Positions 51,040-61,879 of a DNA stretch of 64,000 nucleotides are shown here, piece by piece. The notes beneath the pieces are model-generated. The model saw nothing but the letters and a program-made list of their open reading frames with translations. It searched no databases and was not told the DNA's origin. The position numbers were made by a program, and so were the translations under genes. Every line of letters starts with the position of its first letter. The stretch's first letter is position 1. Source of the stretch: Okapia johnstoni (taxonomy: Eukaryota > Chordata > Mammalia > Artiodactyla > Giraffidae). The stretch is from NCBI GenBank assembly GCA_024291935.2, contig CM044310.1, positions 82,582,713 through 82,646,712 on the forward strand, read 5' to 3'.

Positions 51040-53000
51040 TTTTTTCCCATATCTAGAGTTATATTATTATAATCATTGATCTCATATGGAACTATATATC
51101 AGCATTACATCACAGGCTTTGTCACACATTTGTTAACGTAAGAAGTAATCTTTTGAAACAAGTGACATAGAAGATAATATAGCTAGAGCTAGCAGTTATT
51201 AGTAGAGTCATAAGTAAGAATTATAAGTCATGAACTTTTATTAGGTAGAACCCAGTATACCCCAGATCATCTGACTTTATTTGTTAAATGACTATAGCCT
51301 GGTGTTAATCTCTTGGTTGTACATCATGGAGCATCTGATCTTTATCTGAAGATTGGTTACTGAGATAAGCCTTAGAAACAAACTTAGAGTGTCTTTTTTA
51401 ATAACTTAATTAAATCTTTTAGCAATATAACACAACAAAGAACTATCTCAGAAGTGAGTCTTAGTAAACACTAGACTTTAATTAACAAAACTAGAAACTT
51501 AGTTTAACAATTTATAAAACTTAGTATTTAGTGAAACATGATGTTTTCATTATGGAGGCATTAACCCTGCAGCCAAGGAAGGCTTTAACCCATCAAATAA
51601 AAATGAGGTTTGTCAGGGAGCCGGGAAAAGCCAAGCGGCCGTCCTGGATTTCCCATAGCCCTGACTCTTTGATTTTCAGCTATTGTTCATCTATTTCTAA
51701 TTTTTCAGTTTTAGGAGTGGACTGTTGCCATAGTTTAAGGACATTAGGATAACACAAGTCTAACAGTGAGGGGTTATTTTTTGTATAAGCAGAATAAGCT
51801 TTTATATGTACCATAATCTTAAATAATGCTTATTTATTTTACCAAAGTAACAAAAGACTTTAAAAACAAATATAAATCACTTAAAGGTAAAGAAATTTAT
51901 AATCTGTTATTGAAAGAAAATGAACTCAGGTAGTTTAATAGCTCTTTGGGATGTCTCAGGGGCCCTCTGAAGCATCCCAAAGTCATCTAGAAGTCAAGTT
52001 ATTTAAGCAGGTTTGTTGATAAATATCAAATGAGTTTATAATATTCAGTCAGATAGAATCATATAGATGACTATGAAATAATATATTTACTCAGCCAAAG
52101 TAACAAGGAAGATTTTAGGTAAGGTAAAACATAGAACAGATCACTTCAGATGTAAAGAAACTTAAAATTCATTATCAAAGGCAGTTCACCATCTCAAGAA
52201 AACTTGCAAAACTCTTTCTTTGGGGTCCACTTTCCACAAAAACTTTCTATCACTTACTGTACCCGTTTGTTCTCCCATCTTGAAACAGCCACCTGTAAGT
52301 CAGACCTACTTCCTTTTTCCTACATAAAATGTAACTTCATTTCTCATATCTTCTTTACTGAAAACACACATCTCACTTTCTTTAAGCAACCAAGAGCTGA
52401 CCTTTATATTAGCATTCTATAGATTGGTGAACATAAATACCAGTGATAATTTTTTAAAAATTTTAGCGAACTTTTTAGGATGGCATCAAACATCATTTAT
52501 TAATAGTCCAAAATCTTTTTTTTGTAAGTTAGTATTTAGTAATGAATGTTTTAGAATCTTATTTTATTTGGAAATGACCTAGCTATTTAATAAACTTCCA
52601 TTATTTAGTTTAGCACGACCCTAGAAATTCAGGTTACCGAAATCTTAGAGAGACTGTTTTAGACAGACATTTTTAATCTTAATAGAGTTTATCTAAAAAT
52701 TCATATCTCATTTATATATATATATATTTTTAAGTTTCTTCACTCAAGGTACCTTCTTTGCTGACAAACTTGTGACAGATATAATAATATAATAATATTT
52801 AACTTGTAATAAACCTAGGTACGATAAAAATATGGTTAATATTAATGACTATTAGACATGTCTATATTAGATTAGCAAATAAACATTAATACTAGATACT
52901 TAATATTGAATATTTTTCAGTTCACGTGAATCTGACATTTAGTTAGGTTAATTTTTTTTGTATTTAGAATTGTCTGATTTGTAAGCGCTTACTTTTCTTT
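51040..53000. other. Unidentified AT-rich module inside the provirus
   Basis: About 2 kb that is neither recognisable gag, protease nor RT. No frame longer than 73 codons occurs. Two imperfect direct repeats lie about 255 bp apart: at about 51840-51945 and about 52098-52222 (both include ccaaagtaacaa, atcactt, gtaaagaaa and later ctctttgggg/ctttctttgggg). It takes the place of capsid, nucleocapsid and protease. Origin unknown. Confidence 0.6.
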
Positions 53001-53008
53001 TAGGCCAA

Positions 53009-53522
53009 TTAAATAGAGCTCATTGACCAATTAGGCTTTAGCAATGTTGTACAACGACAGAGACACACTGAGACAAACATAAATCTGGACAGACAGAATA
53101 CACTGAGACACACATAAATCTGGACAGACAAAAACCTCATAGTTTTCCACTTCAAATTTAAAATGTCTATTTGCCTTTTTTGCTTTTTTTTTTTTTTGTA
53201 TTTCCTTCTCTCTGATGCCTCTACCTCATACCTTTCTTTTTTTCTTCTTAACAGGTATTTTTTTAGATTCATGCACGGATCTAAGGCATCTCTAAATCAT
53301 GTTCCATAAGGAAAAGGTATCAGTAGGCACCTTTTCTGGGCCGTGCAGAGTATAATAAGTTTTTAATTGTTTTCTTACTTTCTCCCAAGTTTCTAAGTTA
53401 ACAGTACCCTCTTCTGGAAAAGATTGAACGCTAGCTTTTTTCACCTTAATTCCTCTTTTATTCAATAATTGTAAGATTACTTGTATAAAAAGTTGTCTTT
53501 CTTTTGACTCTCTATTACCCAT
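53009..53522 (-). pseudogene. gag: Proviral gag remnant: matrix only
   Basis: ATG at 53522 opens MGNRESKERQLFIQVILQLL, a betaretrovirus-like matrix start with Gly at position 2 for myristoylation, followed by VNLETWEKVRKQL and a SLWNMI end, stopping at 53292 (76 codons). A second basic segment (KKKERYEVEASERR) continues in another frame to about 53180. Capsid and nucleocapsid are absent. Confidence 0.75.
53065..53134. repeat. 35-bp tandem duplication in the gag remnant
   Basis: Two copies of a unit with period 35 bp (ACACTGAGACAAACATAAAT... and ACACTGAGACACACATAAAT...), starting at 53065 and 53100. Confidence 0.8.
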
Positions 53523-53715
53523 TTTTATCTCTTTTTTTTTTTTCCACAAGTTTACTTCTTCGAGAATTATTCTCGAGGCCTCAAAATCTTCTCAAAATGT
53601 TCTGACCTACCCACTATTCCTCACCCTACCTATCTTATGCAGGGGGGCCTGCAGCACCCTCAGTGGGGGGCCTATCCGTCCCCGAAAACTGAACAATGGA
53701 GAGAATTACCTTTGG

Positions 53716-53733
53716 GTCCCCGTTTGGGCGCCA
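53716..53733 (-). other. Proviral primer-binding site (lysine-tRNA type)
   Basis: On the minus strand TGGCGCCCAAACGGGGAC starts 2 nt after the 5' LTR. TGGCGCCCAA is typical of sites complementary to tRNA-Lys. Confidence 0.85.
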
Positions 53734-53735
53734 CT

Positions 53736-54808
53736 TGCCAGAGTCCAGCCCCAGCAGGTCAGGGTTCCCTCAGGATGGACGGCGTCTCGGTGTTTCCAAG
53801 TGTCTTCTGACTTTATTGTTTTTAAGACAGTTTTTATATTTTTTAGTGGTACATAGAAACAAATGTAAAGTATAGAGTCACACTAAATCAGTTTAATGGG
53901 TCAACAGTGTCGACCCTTACCGACATCGTTTGCATATCTTAGTTCATTTTGTTTACATCATCTTCTGGCCTGGGGGCCTGCTAACATCTTGTGACTCTCC
54001 TATTGATAAGGGTTGATCAGTCAGAACGCTTTTGTATCAGGCACAGCAGGAAAGAATTCATCAATAGAAAGTTTCAAGGTAAAACCTGTTTTCGGTAATT
54101 TACTCTATGCCTTGAGCTTAACAGAAAAGAATGTGGTCCCATAAGGTCAGCAAGCTGAAGGTCAGCTCTAAGTAAGAATCCTCAGTTAATTCAACAATTG
54201 TCTTATTATTTGTATTAAAGCTAAACTTCTATTTATATAAATTTTTAACTATTATGCTTTCATTATATAGACTAAATATGTTAAGAGTAAAAACATAGTG
54301 AGTAAATATAGACTAAGTAACAGTTTCATAAAGCAATATTTGTTATATTTCCTAACAAGCCTTTTTTCCTGTGAAAGGTGTTGTGCCCATAGACGTTTTC
54401 TGTGCGGAGGCTCTCAATGCTGTTTTATTACTAGGGAGCAGTTATGCACATTAGCTCCAAAGGCACAGGTACATTTATTAAACAAACTAATATGTTAGCA
54501 AAAGGAATTTAGATCAGCATACTCTATATCTCAGATAATTTTATTTAGGGTGCTACCACTCAGGGGCCTTGTTGATTTGAGATTTCAGATTGATCTATTT
54601 TAGAAGAGAATCAGGAAAAGCCTTTTGCCTAAATCACAGAAAATAAGAAGAGGTTTATTGTAGCAAACATCAGAAAGACAGATGTCATCTTTAAGGTGAG
54701 CGCTGGGGCAGCCTTCTGAGAATCCCTGAGGGCTGAGAAGCCATGCTCAATCAGCCCATAACCTCATGACTCTGTCATGGGTGGGATCTCGTGAGCTGGC
54801 TCCCAGCA
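53736..54808 (-). repeat. 5' LTR of the provirus (right copy)
   Basis: 1,073 bp, TG...CA. Nearly identical to the left LTR but lacks 30 bp of U5. AATAAA on the minus strand lies at 53812-53817. Confidence 0.92.
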
Positions 54809-54959
54809 TACAAGCATCCCCATAGTATGGGGTTTTGAGAGCTTGCAGGTTACTGAACCCATAGAGGTCTGGGAGGGTGGCATGCCCAAAGAGGGCATGG
54901 AAGCTTTCTGCCTCTTCCCTATTTTTTGTCTGTTTGTATCTTCATCTGGCTCTTCACCT

Positions 54960-55243
54960 ATATCATTTATTATACCCTTTATAGTAAACTGATTAATGTG
55001 TTTCCCAACCCAGGGATCAAACCCAGGTCTCTCACATTGTAGGTGGATTCTTTATTGACTAAGCCACCAGGGAAGCTCAAGATTACTGGAGTGGGTAGCC
55101 TATCCTTTCTCCAGGGGATCTTCCCAACTCAGGAATCAAATCAGGGTCTCCTGCATTGCAGGTGAATTCTTTACCAGCTGAGCTACCTGGGAAGCCATAT
55201 CATTTATTAGATTCTTTTAAATAAACTGGTGAATGTATTTTCC
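54960..55243 (-). repeat. Two SINE head pieces with a duplicated flank
   Basis: Two antisense Bov SINE heads (about 55010-55077 and 55080-55196) lie in tandem. The ~47-bp flank atatcatttatta...tttccc at 54960-55006 is repeated with changes at 55197-55243. Confidence 0.65.
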
Positions 55244-55399
55244 TGAGTTCTGTGACCCGTTCTAGCAAATTGTTGAACTCAAGGAAGGGGTTATGGGAAC
55301 CCTGATTTATAGCTGGTGGGTCAGTATTACTGGGGACAACCTGTTACTTGCAATTTGTGTCTAAATTGGGGGCAGTCTTCTGGGATTGAGTCCTTAACT

Positions 55400-55602
55400 T
55401 GTGGGATTTGCCACTAATGTAAAGAATCTGCCTGCGGTGTGGGAGACCTGGGTCGATCCTTGGTTTGGGAAGATACATTGGCGGAGGGCATGGCAACCCA
55501 CTCCAGTATTCTTCCCTGGAGGATCCCTATGGACCGAGGAGCCTGGCTGGCTACAGTTCATAGGGTCGCAAAGAGTCAGACACAACTGAGTGAGCACCAG
55601 GT
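55400..55602 (+). repeat. Bov-tA SINE
   Basis: Sense SINE from aatgtaaagaatctgcctgc to agacacaactgagtgagc. The first ~20 bases of the head are degraded. Confidence 0.85.
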
Positions 55603-55739
55603 GGATCGTGTCAGAACCAAATTGAATTGTAGGACACCCCACTGGTGTCACAGCTTAGTGTGGGAAAACTCCTCACACATTTGGTGGCCAAAAGTATCAA
55701 AATTGTTGTGAGTGAGAGCAAAGGAAAAGATGATATGTT

Positions 55740-57760
55740 TTCCCTAATAGCATAAGGATATGCCAAGTTGTTTCTTCATTCACTTGTTGATGGGTATTTG
55801 GCTTGTTTACAGTTTGTGGATATTGTAAATAATGCTGCTATGAAAATTCACATGTAAGTCTTTGTATGGACATAGGCATTCATTTCTCTTGGGTCAATAT
55901 CCAGATGTGGAATGGCTGGTACTATCCTAGGTGATTGTTTAACTTTAAAAATAAAACAAAACAACAGCAACCTGCCAAGCCTTCTTTCCAAAGTGGTTGT
56001 ACTATTTTATATGCCTAGCAGCAGTGTATGAGAATTCCAGCTTTGGCATGTCCTTGCCAGCCCTTGGTATGGCCAGTCTTACAAATTTTAGCTATTCTAA
56101 TAGGTATGTAGTGGCACTAACTGTAGCTTTAATTTCCACTTTCCTGATGACCAGTGATGTTGAACTTCTTTTCATGTGCTTATTTGCCATTTGTTTATCT
56201 TCCTTGGTAGAATATCTGTGCAAATCTTTGACCAATTTCTTATTTATTTGTTTTGGGGTTTTGAGAATTCTTATAAATCAGAATATAAACCCTTTGTTAG
56301 ATATATGATTTGAAAATATTTCAGATTATTATAGATTTGCATTTCAGATTATTACAGATTTGCATGCAGTTTTAAGACATAATACAGAGGGATCTTGTGT
56401 ATCCCTTACATAGTTTTCCCCAAAGGTAACATTTTATAGAATTAGAGATCACAACCAGGGTGTTGACATGGATATGGCCAAGATACAGAACATTCCCATT
56501 ACCACAAGAATCCTTTATGTTGCTTTTTTATTGTTACTCTGCCTCTCTTGTCTCTACCCTCTCCTTAATTCTGGCATCGGCTAATTTGTTCTTCAGTTCT
56601 ACAGTTCTGTCAATTCCAAGAATATTATGTGAATAGAATTGTACAGTATTAACCTTGTGAGACTGGCTTTTTTCACTCAGCATAATTTTCTAGAGATTCA
56701 GCCATGTTGCGTGTATCACTGACTTACTCCTTTTTATTGCTGAGTTATATTCCGTGTTATGGCTATACCACTGTTTGTTTAACAGTTTACCTATTGAAGA
56801 ACATCTGATTTGTTTCCAGTTTTTAGCAGTTATAAATAATGCTTATAAATATTTGTGTAGAGGGAACACAAGTAAACATAAAGTCTTCATTTCTCTTGTA
56901 TGATGTCCAGGTGTGTAACTACTGGCCATGTGGTATTTGCATGTGTTTTATTTTTTTCAGCATGGCTGTACCATTTCACATCCAACAATCTATGAGCGAT
57001 CCAGTTTTTCATGAGCATTTGGTGTTGTCACTATTTTTTATTTTAGCAATTCTGAGATGTGTGTAATCATATCTCACTGTGGTTTTAATTGAATTTCCCT
57101 GGTGGCTTAAGATTGTTGATTATCTACTTTCCTGTATCAGTTGCCATCTATGTATCTTTAGTGAATTGTGTTTTCATCTCTTGTCCATGTTTTCATTGAA
57201 TTTTTGCTTTTCCACTGGTGAATTTTGAGACTACTTTGTATATTCTAGATACTAGTTCTTTGTTGGATATGTGGTTTGCAAGTATATTTTTCCCCAATCT
57301 GTAGCTTATCTCTTCATCCTCTTAGTAGAGTCTTTCACAAAGCAAAAGATTTTGATTTCTGTGAAGTCTGCTGTTTCTGGCTGTTTTTTTTTAATTTCTT
57401 TCCTGTTCCCTTCTGCTTCTCTTGCTCTCTTCCTTTGTGGTTTGATGACTTGGCTTAGTGGTATGCTAATATTCCTTTCTCTTTATCTTTTATATAAAGA
57501 GGTTTCTGTTTTTCATTTTTTTCCCAAGTGTGTTTGTAACTTCTTATTGAAGCATTTGTATCATGATTGCTTTACAGATCTTTGTCAGATGATCATCTTG
57601 TCATCTCAGTGTTGGCTTTTATTGACTCTCTTTTCAAATTTTTCTTGGCATCTTCCTGGCTCTTGGTAGAGTGAATGATTTTTATTTTAAACTTGGACAG
57701 TTGGGTATTATATTCTGAGTGCCTAGATCATATTTAATCTTTGTTTTTGCTAATTCAGGG
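55740..57760 (-). repeat. L1 3' region fragments, antisense
   Basis: At least two overlapping L1-type blocks: cattcacttgttgatgggta ... gttgtactattttatatgcc, and ctcagcataattttctagag ... gatatgtggtttgcaagtat followed by tgatttctgtgaagtctgct. The short frames here are not genes. Confidence 0.65.
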
Positions 57761-58938
57761 TACACGTGCCTCCTTATTATAGTCAAGTAGAGGCAGAAGT
57801 CCAGATTCCCCACTTGGCCTTTGTTGGAGTGGATGGGGCCACTGTATTTATTTGGCTGCAGTGCAGTGATTATTGTCTATAAGTTTCTGTCTTACTAGGA
57901 TTTGTCTTTTCTCATTCTTTGACTAGTGGGAGTACATCTTTGTTGGGTTTTTTGTTTTTTTGTTTTTTTTGTCTGCTAGCTTCTTCAGCTCTAAGTCTGA
58001 GATGTATGAGGCAATAAGAAAACCCAGGGAAATCTTGTGTCATTTCTTAGGTCCTGTGCTGCCTAGCTGATCTGCCTTCTCCTCTTTGCCTTTCAGAAAC
58101 TTCTCAGTTTTGTTTTATATGTTACATCCAGAGTTTTTTAGTTGTACTTATCAGGAGAAATAGAAAAAAGTCCATCTACTTATATTTCCAGAGGAGTAAA
58201 TTGCACCTTAAAAAAAAAGCTAACAGTAGAATTTAGGGATTATTTCATATTAGTACATCAATTGCATGCTTAATAATTTGCTTAAATTATTGCATTGTAT
58301 TTCATTTTTTAATCATAATTTTTTAACCAGTCCTCTCCTGATGGGCATTAATGCTGTTTTCAGTCTTTTGCTTATATAAATAGTGCTTCAGTGAATAATG
58401 TCATATGTATGTCACATATGTATCAGTTTGCATGTATCCACTATAGTTGATCTATATCTATAGTTATCTTATAGATAACTCATCATCCATATCATCTTAG
58501 GGAGTTATGTGTTCATTTGAAAGAAGAGTCACTTTGTCCTGGAAGGAATTAGAGTTTTTCATTTTAAACAGATCTGAGTGTGAAAAAGTCACTCCTTGAA
58601 TGATACATGCTATATCTGTCTTCCTACAATTTCCCTCGTGAATTCTAGTTCTAACTGGGGATGAAGTTAGGACAAATCCAGCTCCCTTTCCTTATAACAA
58701 CCCTCAGATATTCAAAGATAAATGTCTTTGACACCTACATCTTCTGTTCTCCAGCCTAAATTGAAGATACCCTCACACTTGGACACCTAGAGGTGAAAAA
58801 AAAATACCATCATCTGTATGTGGATTAATCATTGCAATAGAACAGGACTTATGCAGAAAAGATTTGGGGACAGCCCTGTCATAGTTTGAATTATATTTTC
58901 AGAGATACCATACCTGGTATATTTTCAGGCATACCATG

Positions 58939-59099
58939 ACTTCACTTTTACTTTTCCCATTCATGCACTGGAGAGGGAAATGGCAACCCACTCCAGTATT
59001 CTTGCCTGGAGAATCCCAGGGATGGTGGAGCCTGGTGGGCTGCCGTCTATGGGGTCGCACAGAGTCGGACACGACTGAAGCGACTTAGCAGCAGCAGCA
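58939..59099 (+). repeat. BOV-A2 SINE with target duplication
   Basis: Sense element from acttcacttttacttttccc to the GCA-repeat tail (gcagcagcagcag). It is bounded by GCATACCATG at 58929-58938 and 59100-59109. Confidence 0.88.
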
Positions 59100-60175
59100 G
59101 CATACCATGCCTTCCTTGTCTGGAGTTGGTAGTATTTCTTAACTGAATGAACATACTAGAAACAAATGAATTAATGATTCCTGAACTTATGCTTGACTTA
59201 AACCCCCAGTTTTGTTCACATTTACTTCTGCTTCTGATTCTATATTTGTTTGTTTAATTTGGGGGACAGATGGCAGGACTTTACATTTGTCCCTATTTGA
59301 CTTCATGTTATTAGAGCTATCCAGTCTTCCAACATTTTCAGATCATTTAGGGTACTAATTCTGTCCTTTTGTGTTTTGTCTCTCAGTATCATATCATCTG
59401 TAGATTTTTCTTGTGTGCTGCCAATATGCTTATCTGAGTATTTAAATGGAATATGTTATATTTAGGTTTACATAAAAATATTCATAAAATCTTTAAAAAA
59501 GATAACTTCCTGGAAGTAAACTTAAACTTGCCTGGATCCGAGGGTATATGTACTTTACATTTGATAGATATTGCTAACTGGCCTTTCGTAGAGATTGTCA
59601 GTCTGAATCATCCTGAATATTGTTTACACAGGCAGGACTCCTCTCATATGAGACAATTAGAGCCTGAAAGGTTATTTTGAAGCACTGGATCATAGCATGC
59701 AACTCTGATGTTATCTTATGGACCTTCCAGGATTTCAAGAACAGTTTTTTGTAAAAAATTATCTAAAATATAAGGAAAATATTTGTTTTGATCAGTAATC
59801 TCACCTTAAGGAAGTTTTTTGTGTAGTTGCTGTGTATGGTATTAATATGTTTGGTAATTGGGTTTTATAATTCTTCATTCTACCCAAGTAAGCTTACATT
59901 CTCTTCAGTAGACTTTTCTGTCTATATTAAATTCTCATTTGGGTTTAAATTATGCTCTTGTGGCTGCTAGTGTTGAGCAGTACATCAGTTAAGCAGTTTT
60001 TCTCAATTTAGTGGGTCATTGAACTTCGCAGACATTTCTTGTGCTTTGGTTGTTATTGGTTAGTTGATTGTTATGATTTTCAACCCAAGTTTCCCCCAAG
60101 GGATTTTTCTTTTTCTGATAAATCAACAAGAGTGATAGGCAGACTACTAATTTTATCATTCTGAATATACTCTTG

Positions 60176-60235
60176 CTGTGTGTATGTGTGTATACATGCA
60201 TACACCACACACACACACACATATACACATATATA
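60176..60235. repeat. TG/CA microsatellite with inverted halves
   Basis: tgtgtgtatgtgtgtatacatgcatac is followed by ccacacacacacacacatatacac, two halves that are nearly complementary. Confidence 0.85.
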
Positions 60236-60624
60236 AAATGGATACTTTTGGCTTCATTTCTTTTCTCAACACAATGTCCATGTTGTTGTGTATTCTTTTT
60301 TTTATTGCTGTGTAATATTCCATTGTGTGAACAGACTAGTTTATCTATTTTTCTGTAGAATGCACTGTTCCAGTTTTAGGTTATTATGAATAAGGCTCCC
60401 ATGAACATTTTATACATGCCATTTGGTGAACATAGCATTCTATCTCTTAATCTCTTTTAATCAAGATTATATTAATCTTGCAAATTGCCTGCCAAATTTA
60501 TTCCTCACTTTATTTACCTTTTCATACTTATCTTTTCCTGAGATGATAATCTGTGAAAATTTATTTGAGGTAAATGGCTTTTATTTTGGATCATGAATAT
60601 AAATGTGACAAAGAAATCAGAATT

Positions 60625-61480
60625 TGTTGTTTGTTGTTCATTTGCTCAGTTGTGTCCGACTCTTGTGACCCCGTGGACTGCACCACGCCAGGCTTCTCTG
60701 TCTTTTACTGTCCTTCAGAGTTTGCTCAAACTCACGTCCACTGAGTTGGTGATGCCATCCAACCGTCTCTCTCTCTTGTTGCCCCCTTCTCCTCTGGTCT
60801 TCACTCTTTTCCAGCATCAGAGTCTTTTTAAGTGAGTCGGCTCCTCATATCAGGTAGCCAAAGTATTGGAGCTTCAGCTTCAGCATCAGACCTTCCAGTG
60901 AATATTCAGGGTTGATTTCCTTTAGGATTCACTGGTTTGATCTACTTGCTGTCCAAAAGACTCTCAAGAGTCCTCTCCAAAACCACAGTACAAAGGCATA
61001 AATTCTTTAGCACTCAGCCTTCTTTATGGTCCAACTCTCACATCCATACAAGACTACTAGAAGAACCTATAGCTTTGACCATATGGACCTTTGTTGGCAA
61101 AGTGATGTCTCTGCTTTTTAATATGCTGTCTAGGTTTGTCATAGCTTTTCTTCCAAGGAGCAAGCATCTTTTAATTTCATGGCTTCAGTCAACATATGCA
61201 GTGATTTTGGAGCCCAGGAAAATAAAGTCTGTCACTGTTTCCATTGTTTCCCCATCTGTTTGTCATGAAGTGATGGGACTGGATGCCATGATCTTAGCTT
61301 TTTGAATGTTGAGTTTTAAGCCTGCTTTTTCACTCTCCTCTTTTACCTTCATCAAGAGCCTCTTTAGTTCCTCTTTGCTTTCTGCTGTAAGGGTGGTGTC
61401 ATCTGCATATCTGAGGTTATTGATACTTCTGGCAATCTTGATTCTACCTTGTGCATCATCTAGCCTAGCATTTTGCATGA
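60625..61480 (-). mobile_element. BovB LINE 3' end, antisense
   Basis: Antisense copy from the ttgttgttcatttgctcagt end through ggacctttgttggcaaagtg to the RT YADD region (minus strand NNLRYADDTTLTAESKEELK near 61390-61430). 5'-truncated. I could not fix a target duplication. Confidence 0.88.
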
Positions 61481-61879
61481 TGTTAGTTGATATGTAATTG
61501 CTGGAAGTCAGTTGTTAAATATGGCACGTACCCTTTATCTGCATAGAATTCTGTAGGATTGTCCTATTCCTCAAAATTGATATTTGAACTCCTCCCTCCC
61601 CCCAGACAAAGTCTTTGGCAGAAGATAACCACTGTTTCCCATTCCAGTGCCCTGCATATTCCTAATCTTTGGAGCCCTCCCCTAGCATCACCAGCAGAGT
61701 TGTCACAGTGGCTCTTCCATTTGGCCTTTCGGTACTGCCAGGTGGCCTTAGTTAAGACCGTTTTCTGTCTTTGTTATAATCACTGCTAACTGTATATAGA
61801 TTAGATAGATTATGGTATACATGTGAATATCTTTTTAAAATGAATTTTCATGTAGTTATTTAATAATTACAGTTAATAT

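Larger units (their letters stand above)
46859..54808 (-). mobile_element. Class II (betaretrovirus-like) endogenous provirus, antisense in CYLD intron
   Basis: A complete proviral outline lies on the minus strand: 5' LTR (53736-54808), primer-binding site, gag matrix remnant, pol remnants, env remnants, polypurine tract and 3' LTR (46859-47961). The 6-bp duplication TACAAG (46853-46858, 54809-54814) fits class II ERVs. Both LTRs start TG and end CA. By eye they differ at 12 positions over about 1,070 aligned bases, plus one 30-bp indel, so the insertion is fairly young. All genes are broken or deleted, so it cannot encode a virus. Its type resembles the bovine BERV-K group, but the exact family needs a library search. 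Confidence 0.93.

Noticed and set aside
51531..51752. 73-codon frame in the unknown proviral module
   Set aside because: Short, in an AT-rich region, no similarity to gag, protease or any accessory protein I can recognise.
53065..53134. CRISPR-like or satellite array
   Set aside because: Only two repeat units and no spacers. It is a simple tandem duplication in a eukaryotic provirus.
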